This document shows, in pieces, positions 50,821-61,200 of a stretch of 64,000 bases of DNA. The stretch's first letter is position 1; the number at the start of each line of letters is the position of its first letter. Below the pieces are notes generated by a model, which was not told where the DNA came from, searched no databases, and worked only from the letters and a program-made list of their open reading frames with translations. Source of the DNA: Primulina eburnea (Eukaryota; Streptophyta; Magnoliopsida; Lamiales; Gesneriaceae); NCBI RefSeq assembly GCF_022965805.1, contig NW_027331025.1:1-64000 (forward strand), in the 5' to 3' direction. Position numbers and translations under genes: made by a program.

Positions 50821-53800
50821 CAGTTTGTCCATCCGTTTGGGGATGACAAGTAGTAGATTACAACAATATTGAGCAAAGTTTAGCCCATATAAGTTCTATT
50901 GACAACTTCAGTTTGTCCATCCGTTTGAGGATGACAAATAGTAGATTACAACAATATTGAGCAAAGTTTAGCCCATAAAGTAATCCAAAAATAGAATCCC
51001 TCCCCTTCTTAGTCCTAGGCAACCCCAAAATAAAGTCCATAGAAATGTCAATCCAAGTTCTTTTTAAGAATAGCACGCAAAAGTGTTCCCAAAGTTCTAT
51101 TTACAACTTCAGTTTGTCCATCCGTTTGAGGATGACAAGTAGTAGATTACAACAATATGGAGCAAAGTTTAGCCCATAAAGTAATGCAAAAATAGAATCC
51201 CTCCCCTTCTTAGTCCTAGGCAACCCCAAAATAAAGTCCATAGAAATGTCAATCCAAGTTCTTTTTAAGAATAGCAAGCAAAAGTGTTCCCAAAGTTCTA
51301 TTGACTACTTCAGTTTGTCCATCTGTTTGAGGATGACAAGTAGTAGATTACAACAATATTGAGCAAAGTTTAGCTCATAAAGTAATCCAAAAATAGAATC
51401 CCTCCCCTTCTCAGTCCTAGGCAACCCCAAAATAAAGTGCATAGAAATGTCAATCCAAGTTCTTTTTAAGAATAGCACGCAAAAGTGTTCCCAAAGTTCT
51501 ATTTACAACTTCAGTTTGTCCATCCGTTTGAGAATGACAAGTAGTAGATTACAACAATATTGAGCAAAGGTTAGGCCATATAAGTTCTATTGACAACTTC
51601 AGTTTTTCCATCTGTTTGAGGATGACAAGTAGTAGATTACAACAATATTGAGCAAAGTTTAGCCCATAAAGTAATCCAAAAATAGAATCCCTCCCCTTCT
51701 TAGTCCTAGACAACCCCAAAATAAAGTGCATAGAAATGTTAATCCAAGTTCTTTTAAGAATTGCACGCACAAGTGTTCCCAAAATTCTATTTACAACTTC
51801 AGTTTGTCCATCCGTTTGAGGATGACAAGTAGTAGATTACAACAATATGGAGCAAAGTTTAGCCCATAAAGTAATGCAAAAATAGAATCCCTCCCCTTCT
51901 TAGTCCTAGGCAACCCCAAAATAAAGTCCATAGAAATGTCAATCCAAGTTCTTTTAAGAATAGCACGCACAAGTGTTCCCAAAGTTCTATTTACAACTTC
52001 AGTTTGTCCATCCGTTTGGGATGACAAGTAGTAGATTACAACAATATTGAGCAAAGTTTAGCCCATATAAGTTCTATTGACAACTTCAGTTTGTCCATCC
52101 GTTTGAGGATGACAAATAGTAGATTACAACAATATTGAGCAAAGTTTAGCCCATAAAGTAATCCAAAAATAGAATCCCTCCCCTTCTTAGTCCTAGGCAA
52201 CCCAAAAATAAAATCCATAGAAATGTCAATCCAAGTTCTTTTTAAGAATAGCACGCAAAAGTGTTCCCAAAGTTCTATTTACAACTTCAGTTTGTCCATC
52301 CGTTTGAGGATGACAAGTAGTAGATTACAACAATATGGAGCAAAGTTTAGCCCATAAAGTAATGCAAAAATAGAATCCCTCCCCTTCTTAGTCCTAGGCA
52401 ACCCCAAAATAAAGTCCATAGAAATGTCAATCCAAGTTCTTTTTAAGAATAGCACGCAAAAGTGTTCCCAAAGTTCTATTGACTACTTCAGTTTGTCCAT
52501 CTGTTTGAGGATGACAAGTAGTAGATTACAACAATATTGAGCAAAGTTTAGCCCATAAAGTAATCCAAAAATAGAATCCCTCCCCTTCTCAGTCCTAGGC
52601 AACCCCAAAATAAAGTGCATAGAAATGTCAATCCAAGTTCTTTTTAAGAATAGCACGCAAAAGTGTTCCCAAAGTTCTATTTACAACTTCAGTTTGTCCA
52701 TCCGTTTGAGAATGACAAGTAGTAGATTACAACAATATTGAGCAAAGGTTAGGCCATATAAGTTCTATTGACAACTTCAGTTTTTCCATCCGTTTGAGGA
52801 TGACAAGTAGTAGATTACAACAATATTGAGCAAAGTTTAGCCCATAAAGTAATCCAAAAATAGAATCCCTCCCCTTCTTAGTCCTAGGCAACCCTAAAAT
52901 AAAGTGCATAGAAATGTCAGTCCAAGTTCTTTTAAGAATAGCACGCAAAAGTGTTCCCAAAGTTCTATTTACAACTTCAGTTTGTCCATCCGTTTGAGGA
53001 TGACAAGTAGTAGATTACAACAATATGGAGCAAAGTTTAGCCCATAAAGTAATGCAAAAATAGAATCCCTCCCCTTCTTAGTCCTAGGCAACCCCAAAAT
53101 AAAGTCCATAGAAATGTCAATCCAAGTTCTTTTTAAGAATAGCACGCAAAAGTGTTCCCAAAGTTCTATTGACTACTTCAGTTTGTCCATCTGTTTGAGG
53201 ATGACAAGTAGTAGATTACAACAATATTGAGCAAAGTTTAGCCCATAAAGTAATCCAAAAATAGAATCCCTCCCCTTCTCAGTCCTTGGCAACCCCAAAA
53301 TAAAGTCCATAGAAATGTCAATCCAAGTTCTTTTTAAGAATAGCACGCAAAAGTGTTCCTAAAGTTCTATTGACAACTTCAGTTTGTCCATCGGTTTGAG
53401 GATGACAAGTAGTAGATTACAACAATATTGAGCAAAGTTTAGCCCATAAAGTAATCCAAAAATAGAATCCCTCCCCTTCTTAGTCCTAGGCAACCCCAAA
53501 ATAAAGTGCATAGAAATGTTAATCCAAGTTCTTTTAAGAATAGCACGCACAAGTGTTCCCAAAGTTCTATTTACAACTTCAGTTTGTCCATCCGTTTGAG
53601 GATGACAAGTAGTAGATTACAACAATATTGAGCAAAGTTTAGCCCATAAAGTAATCCAAAAATAGAATCCCTCACCTTATTAGTCCTAGGCAACCCCAAA
53701 ATAAAGTCCACAGAAATGTCAGTCCAAGTTCTTTTAAGAATAGCACGCAAAAGTGTTCCCAAAGTTCTATTTACAACTTCAGTTTGTCCATCCGTTTGAG

Positions 53801-55040
53801 GATGACAAGTAGTAGATTACAACAATATGAAGCAAAGTTTAGCCCATAAAGTAATGCAAAAATAGAATCCCTCCCCTTCTTAGTCCTAGGCAACCCCAAA
53901 ATAAAGTCCATAGAAATGTCAATCCAAGTTCTTTTAAGAATAGCACGCACAAGTGTTCCCAAAGTTCTATTTACAACTTCAGTTTCTATTGACAAACTTC
54001 AGTTCGTCCATCCGTTTGAGGATGACAAGTAGTAGATTACAACTTTATTGTGCAAAGTTTAGCCCATAAAGTAATCCAAAAATAGAATCCCTCCCCTTCT
54101 TAGTCCTAGGCAACCCCAAAATAAAGTCCATAGAAATGTCAATCCAAGTTCTTTTTAAGAATAGCACGCAAAAAGTGTTCCCAAAGTTCTATTTACAACT
54201 TCAGTTTGTCCATCTGTTTGAGGATGACAAGTAGTAGATTACAACAATATGGAGCAAAGTTTAGCCCATAAAGTAATGCAAAAATAGAATCCCTCCCCTT
54301 CTTAGTCCTAGGCAACCCCAAAATAAAGTCCATAGAAATGTCAATCCAAGTTCTTTTTAAGAATAGCACGCAAAAGTGTTCCCAAAGTTCTATTGACTAA
54401 CTTCAGTTTGTCCATCTGTTTGAGGATGACAAGTAGTAGATTACAACAATATTGAGCAAAGTTTAGCTCATAAAGTAATCCAAAAATAGAATCCCTCCCC
54501 TTCTCAGTCCTAGGCAACCCCAAAATAAAGTGCATAGAAATGTCAATCCAAGTTCTTTTTAAGAATAGCACGCAAAAGTGTTCCCAAAGTTCTATTTACA
54601 ACTTCAGTTTGTCCATCCGTTTGAGAATGACAAGTAGTAGATTACAACAATATTGAGCAAAGGTTAGGCCATATAAGTTCTATTGACAACTTCAGTTTTT
54701 CCATCTGTTTGAGGATGACAAGTAGTAGATTACAACAATATTGAGCAAAGTTTAGCCCATAAAGTAATCCAAAAATAGAATCCCTCCCCTTCTTAGTCCT
54801 AGACAACCCCAAAATAAAGTGCATAGAAATGTTAATCCAAGTTCTTTTAAGAATTGCACGCACAAGTGTTCCCAAAATTCTATTTACAACTTCAGTTTGT
54901 CCATCCGTTTGAGGATGACAAGTAGTAGATTACAACAATATGGAGCAAAGTTTAGCCCATAAAGTAATGCAAAATAGAATCCCTCCCCTTCTTTAGTCCC
55001 TAGGCAACCCCCAAAATAAAGTCCATAGAAATGTCAATCC
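49250..55040 (-). repeat. Duplication at 8955-bp offset, left copy
   Basis: Subtypes and breakpoints match 58205-64000 at 8955 bp, almost base for base up to about 53985. Inside it a 3159-bp unit begins at 50200 and restarts at 53359; its size fits 14 full plus four 88-bp monomers. The second unit is rearranged at about 53985-54180. Confidence 0.82.
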
Positions 55041-55775
55041 AAGTTCTTTAAGAATATAGCACGCACAAGTGTCCACAAAGTTCTATTTACAACTTCAGTT
55101 TGTCCATACCGTTTGGATGACAAGTAGTAGATTACAACAATATGAGCACAGTTTAGCCCATATAAGTTCTATTGACCCACTTCAGTTTGTCCCCTTATCC
55201 GTTTGAGGATGACAAATAGTAGATTACAACATATTGAGCAAAGTTTAGCCCATAAAGTAATCCAAAAATAGAATCCCTCCCCTTCTTAGTCCTAGGCAAC
55301 CCCAAAAATAAAATCCATAGAAATGTCAATCCAAGTTCTTTTTAAGAATAGCACGCAAAAGTGTTCCCAAAGTTCTATTTACAACTTCAGTTTGTCCATC
55401 CGTTTGAGGATGACAAGTAGTAGATTACAACAATATGGACTGCAAAGTTTAGCCCATAAAGTAATCCAAAAATAGAATCCCTCCCCCTTCTTAGTCCTAG
55501 GCAACCCCAAAATAAAGTCCATAGAAATGTCAATCCAAAGTTCTTTTAAGAATAGCACCGCAAAAGTGTTCCCAAAGTTCTATTTACAACTTCAGTTTGT
55601 CCCATCCGTTGAGGATGACAAGTAGTAGATTACAACAAATATGGAGCAAAGTTTAGCCCATCAAAGTAATCCAAAAATAGAATCCCTCCCCTTCTTAGTC
55701 CTAGCAACCCCAAAATAAAGTCCATAGAAATGTCAATCCAAGTCTTTTAAGAATAGCACGCAAAAAGTGTTCCCA
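54960..55775. other. Third patch of clustered indels in the array
   Basis: About four monomers contain many single-base errors in homopolymers and elsewhere (for example CCCCCTTC, CACCGCAAAAG, GTCCACAAAG). It lies between two blocks that are otherwise clean, so a join of low-accuracy sequence is likely. Confidence 0.65.
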
Positions 55776-56177
55776 AAGTTCTATTTACAACTTCAGTTTG
55801 TCCATCCGTTTGAGGATGACAAGTAGTAGATTACAACAATATTGAGCAAAGTTTAGCCCATAAAGTAATCCAAAAATAGAATCCCTCCCCTTCTTAGTCC
55901 TAGGCAACCCCAAAATAAAGTGCATAGAAATGTTAATCCAAGTTCTTTTAAGAATAGCACGCACAAGTGTTCCCAAAGTTCTATTTACAACTTCAGTTTG
56001 TCCATCCGTTTGAGGATGACAAGTAGTAGATTACAACAATATTGAGCAAAGTTTAGCCCATAAAGTAATCCAAAAATAGAATCCCTCACCTTATTAGTCC
56101 TAGGCAACCCCAAAATAAAGTCCACAGAAATGTCAGTCCAAGTTCTTTTAAGAATAGCACGCAAAAGTGTTCCCAAA

Positions 56178-56377
56178 GTTCTATTTACAACTTCAGTTTG
56201 TCCATCCGTTTGAGGATGACAAGTAGTAGATTACAACAATATTGAGCAAAGTTTAGCCCATAAAGTAATGCAAAAATAGAATCCCTCCCCTTCTTAGTCC
56301 TAGGCAACCCCAAAATAAAGTCCATAGAAATGTCAATCCAAGTTCTTTTAAGAATAGCACGCACAAGTGTTCCCAAA
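56178..56377 (-). repeat. Representative full 200-bp monomer
   Basis: The monomer runs from GTTCTATTTACAAC to TTCCCAAA. Order on the plus strand: the reverse complement of TEVVNRTL, of [11 protein letters not shown], then of ITLWAKL, the junction at CCAAAAATAGAATCC, then the reverse complements of [10 protein letters not shown] and [11 protein letters not shown], and last LLRAILK across the monomer boundary. Because 200 is not a multiple of three, reading frames do not persist from monomer to monomer. Confidence 0.9.
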
Positions 56378-56465
56378 GTTCTATTTACAACTTCAGTTTG
56401 TCCATCCGTTTGGGGATGACAAGTAGTAGATTACAACAATATTGAGCAAAGTTTAGCCCATATAA
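56378..56465 (-). repeat. Representative 88-bp short monomer
   Basis: A monomer with about 112 bp missing: CCCATA joins directly to TAAGTTCTATTGAC. The same junction occurs at more than 40 places in the array (for example near 11750, 20235, 36357, 47506, 58150, 63000). A second flavour has GGTTAGGCCATATAAG (for example near 33515, 51580, 60530). Confidence 0.9.
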
Positions 56466-58204
56466 GTTCTATTGACAACTTCAGTTTGTCCATCCGTTTG
56501 AGGATGACAAATAGTAGATTACAACAATATTGAGCAAAGTTTAGCCCATAAAGTAATCCAAAAATAGAATCCCTCCCCTTCTTAGTCCTAGGCAACCCCA
56601 AAATAAAGTCCATAGAAATGTCAATCCAAGTTCTTTTTAAGAATAGCACGCAAAAGTGTTCTCAAAGTTCTATTTACAACTTCAGTTTGTCCATCCGTTT
56701 GAGCATGACAAGTAGTAGATTACAACAATATGAAGCAAAGTTTAGCCCATAAAGTAATCCAAAAATATAATCCCTCCCCTTCTTAGTCCTAGGCAACCCC
56801 AAAATAAAGTCCATAGAAATGTCAATCCAAGTTCTTTTAAGAATAGCACGCACAAGTGTTCCCAAAGTTCTATTTACAACTTCAGTTTGTCCATCCGTTT
56901 GAGGATGACAAGTAGTAGATTACAACAATATTGAGCAAATTTTAGCCCATAAAGTAATCCAAAAATAGAATCCCTCCCCTTCTTAGTCCTAGGCAACCCC
57001 AAAATAAAGGGCATAGAAATGTCAATCCAAATTCTTTTTAAGAATAGCACGCAAAAGTGTTCCCAAAGTTCTATTGACAACTTCAGTTCGTCCATCCGTT
57101 TGAGGATGACAAGTAGTAGATTACAACTTTATTGTGCAAAGTTTAGCCCATAAAGTAATCCAAAAATAGAATCCCTCCCCTTCTTAGTCCTAGGCAACCC
57201 CAAAATAAAGTCCATAGAAATGTCAATCCAAGTTCTTTTTAAGAATAGCACGCAAAAGTGTTCCCAAAGTTCTATTTACAACTTCAGTTTGTCCATCTGT
57301 TTGAGGATGACAAGTAGTAGATTACAACAATATTGAGCAAAGTTTAGCCATAAAGTAATCCAAAAATAGAATCCCTCCCCTTCTTAGTCCTTGGCAACCC
57401 CAAAATAAAGTCCATAGAAATGTCAATCCAAGTTCTTTTTAAGAATAGCACGCAAAAGTGTTCCTAAAGTTCTATTGACAACTTCAGTTTGTCCATCGGT
57501 TTGAGGATGACAAGTAGTAGATTACAACAATATTGAGCAAAGTTTAGCCCATAAAGTAATCCAAAAATAGAATCCCTCCCCTTCTTAGTCCTAGGCAACC
57601 CCAAAATAAAGTGCATAGAAATGTTAATCCAAGTTCTTTTAAGAATAGCACGCACAAGTGTTCCCAAAGTTCTATTTACAACTTCAGTTTGTCCATCCGT
57701 TTGAGGATGACAAGTAGTAGATTACAACAATATTGAGCAAAGTTTAGCCCATAAAGTAATCCAAAAATAGAATCCCTCACCTTATTAGTCCTAGGCAACC
57801 CCAAAATAAAGTCCACAGAAATGTCAGTCCAAGTTCTTTTAAGAATAGCACGCAAAAGTGTTCCCAAAGTTCTATTTACAACTTCAGTTTGTCCATCCGT
57901 TTGAGGATGACAAGTAGTAGATTACAACAATATTGAGCAAAGTTTAGCCCATAAAGTAATGCAAAAATAGAATCCCTCCCCTTCTTAGTCCTAGGCAACC
58001 CCAAAATAAAGTCCATAGAAATGTCAATCCAAGTTCTTTTAAGAATAGCACGCACAAGTGTTCCCAAAGTTCTATTTACAACTTCAGTTTGTCCATCCGT
58101 TTGGGGATGACAAGTAGTAGATTACAACAATATTGAGCAAAGTTTAGCCCATATAAGTTCTATTGACAACTTCAGTTTGTCCATCCGTTTGAGGATGACA
58201 AGTA

Positions 58205-61200
58205 GTAGATTACAACAATATTGAGCAAAGTTTAGCCCATAAACTAATCCAAAAATAGAATCCCTCCCCTTCTTAGTCCTAGGCAACCCCAAAATAAAGT
58301 CCATAGAAATGTCAATCCAAGTTCTTTTTAAGAATAGCACGCAAAAGTGTTCTCAAAGTTCTATTTACAACTTCAGTTTGTCCATCCGTTTGAGCATGAC
58401 AAGTAGTAGATTACAACAATATGAAGCAAAGTTTAGCCCATAAAGTAATCCAAAAATATAATCCCTGCCCTTCTTAGTCCTAGGCAACCCCAAAATAAAG
58501 TCCATAGAAATGTCAATCCAAGTTCTTTTAAGAATAGCACGCACAAGTGTTCCCAAAGTTCTATTTACAACTTCAGTTTGTCCATCCGTTTGAGGATGAC
58601 AAGTAGTAGATTACAACAATATTGAGCAAATTTTAGCCCATAAAGTAATCCAAAAATAGAATCCCTCCCCTTCTTAGTCCTAGGCAACCCCAAAATAAAG
58701 GGCATAGAAATGTCAATCCAAATTCTTTTTAAGAATAGCACGCAAAAGTGTTCCCAAAGTTCTATTGACAACTTCAGTTCGTCCATCCGTTTGAGGATGA
58801 CAAGTAGTAGATTACAACTTTATTGTGCAAAGTTTAGCCCATAAAGTAATCCAAAAATAGAATCCCTCCCCTTCTTAGTCCTAGGCAACCCCAAAATAAA
58901 GTCCATAGAAATGTCAATCCAAGTTCTTTTTAAGAATAGCACGCAAAAGTGTTCCCAAAGTTCTATTTACAACTTCAGTTTGTCCATCTGTTTGAGGATG
59001 ACAAGTAGTAGATTACAACAATATTGAGCAAAGTTTAGCCATAAAGTAATCCAAAAATAGAATCCCTCCCCTTCTTAGTCCTTGGCAACCCCAAAATAAA
59101 GTCCATAGAAATGTCAATCCAAGTTCTTTTTAAGAATAGCACGCAAAAGTGTTCCTAAAGTTCTATTGACAACTTCAGTTTGTCCATCGGTTTGAGGATG
59201 ACAAGTAGTAGATTACAACAATATTGAGCAAAGTTTAGCCCATAAAGTAATCCAAAAATAGAATCCCTCCCCTTCTTAGTCCTAGGCAACCCCAAAATAA
59301 AGTGCATAGAAATGTTAATCCAAGTTCTTTTAAGAATAGCACGCACAAGTGTTCCCAAAGTTCTATTTACAACTTCAGTTTGTCCATCCGTTTGAGGATG
59401 ACAAGTAGTAGATTACAACAATATTGAGCAAAGTTTAGCCCATAAAGTAATCCAAAAATAGAATCCCTCACCTTATTAGTCCTAGGCAACCCCAAAATAA
59501 AGTCCACAGAAATGTCAGTCCAAGTTCTTTTAAGAATAGCACGCAAAAGTGTTCCCAAAGTTCTATTTACAACTTCAGTTTGTCCATCCGTTTGAGGATG
59601 ACAAGTAGTAGATTACAACAATATGAAGCAAAGTTTAGCCCATAAAGTAATGCAAAAATAGAATCCCTCCCCTTCTTAGTCCTAGGCAACCCCAAAATAA
59701 AGTCCATAGAAATGTCAATCCAAGTTCTTTTAAGAATAGCACGCACAAGTGTTCCCAAAGTTCTATTTACAACTTCAGTTTGTCCATCCGTTTGGGGATG
59801 ACAAGTAGTAGATTACAACAATATTGAGCAAAGTTTAGCCCATATAAGTTCTATTGACAACTTCAGTTTGTCCATCCGTTTGAGGATGACAAATAGTAGA
59901 TTACAACAATATTGAGCAAAGTTTAGCCCATAAAGTAATCCAAAAATAGAATCCCTCCCCTTCTTAGTCCTAGGCAACCCCAAAATAAAGTCCATAGAAA
60001 TGTCAATCCAAGTTCTTTTTAAGAATAGCACGCAAAAGTGTTCCCAAAGTTCTATTTACAACTTCAGTTTGTCCATCCGTTTGAGGATGACAAGTAGTAG
60101 ATTACAACAATATGGAGCAAAGTTTAGCCCATAAAGTAATGCAAAAATTGAATCCCTCCCCTTCTTAGTCCTAGGCAACCCCAAAATAAAGTCCATAGAA
60201 ATGTCAATCCAAGTTCTTTTTAAGAATAGCAAGCAAAAGTGTTCCCAAAGTTCTATTGACTACTTCAGTTTGTCCATCTGTTTGAGGATGACAAGTAGTA
60301 GATTACAACAATATTGAGCAAAGTTTAGCTCATAAAGTAATCCAAAAATAGAATCCCTCCCCTTCTCAGTCCTAGGCAACCCCAAAATAAAGTGCATAGA
60401 AATGTCAATCCAAGTTCTTTTTAAGAATAGCACGCAAAAGTGTTCCCAAAGTTCTATTTACAACTTCAGTTTGTCCATCCGTTTGAGAATGACAAGTAGT
60501 AGATTACAACAATATTGAGCAAAGGTTAGGCCATATAAGTTCTATTGACAACTTCAGTTTTTCCATCTGTTTGAGGATGACAAGTAGTAGATTACAACAA
60601 TATTGAGCAAAGTTTAGCCCATAAAGTAATCCAAAAATAGAATCCCTCCCCTTCTTAGTCCTAGACAACCCCAAAATAAAGTGCATAGAAATGTTAATCC
60701 AAGTTCTTTTAAGAATTGCACGCACAAGTGTTCCCAAAATTCTATTTACAACTTCAGTTTGTCCATCCGTTTGAGGATGACAAGTAGTAGATTACAACAA
60801 TATGGAGCAAAGTTTAGCCCATAAAGTAATGCAAAAATAGAATCCCTCCCCTTCTTAGTCCTAGGCAACCCCAAAATAAAGTCCATAGAAATGTCAATCC
60901 AAGTTCTTTTAAGAATAGCACGCACAAGTGTTCCCAAAGTTCTATTTACAACTTCAGTTTGTCCATCCGTTTGGGATGACAAGTAGTAGATTACAACAAT
61001 ATTGAGCAAAGTTTAGCCCATATAAGTTCTATTGACAACTTCAGTTTGTCCATCCGTTTGAGGATGACAAATAGTAGATTACAACAATATTGAGCAAAGT
61101 TTAGCCCATAAAGTAATCCAAAAATAGAATCCCTCCCCTTCTTAGTCCTAGGCAACCCAAAAATAAAATCCATAGAAATGTCAATCCAAGTTCTTTTTAA

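Larger units (their letters stand above)
55785..60030 (-). repeat. 1691-bp higher-order repeat, about 2.5 copies
   Basis: Subtype series starting at about 55785 recur at about 57476 and 59167, each 1691 bp apart. The size fits eight full monomers (200/201 bp) plus one 88-bp short monomer. Beyond about 60030 the series switches to the 3159-bp unit. Confidence 0.85.
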
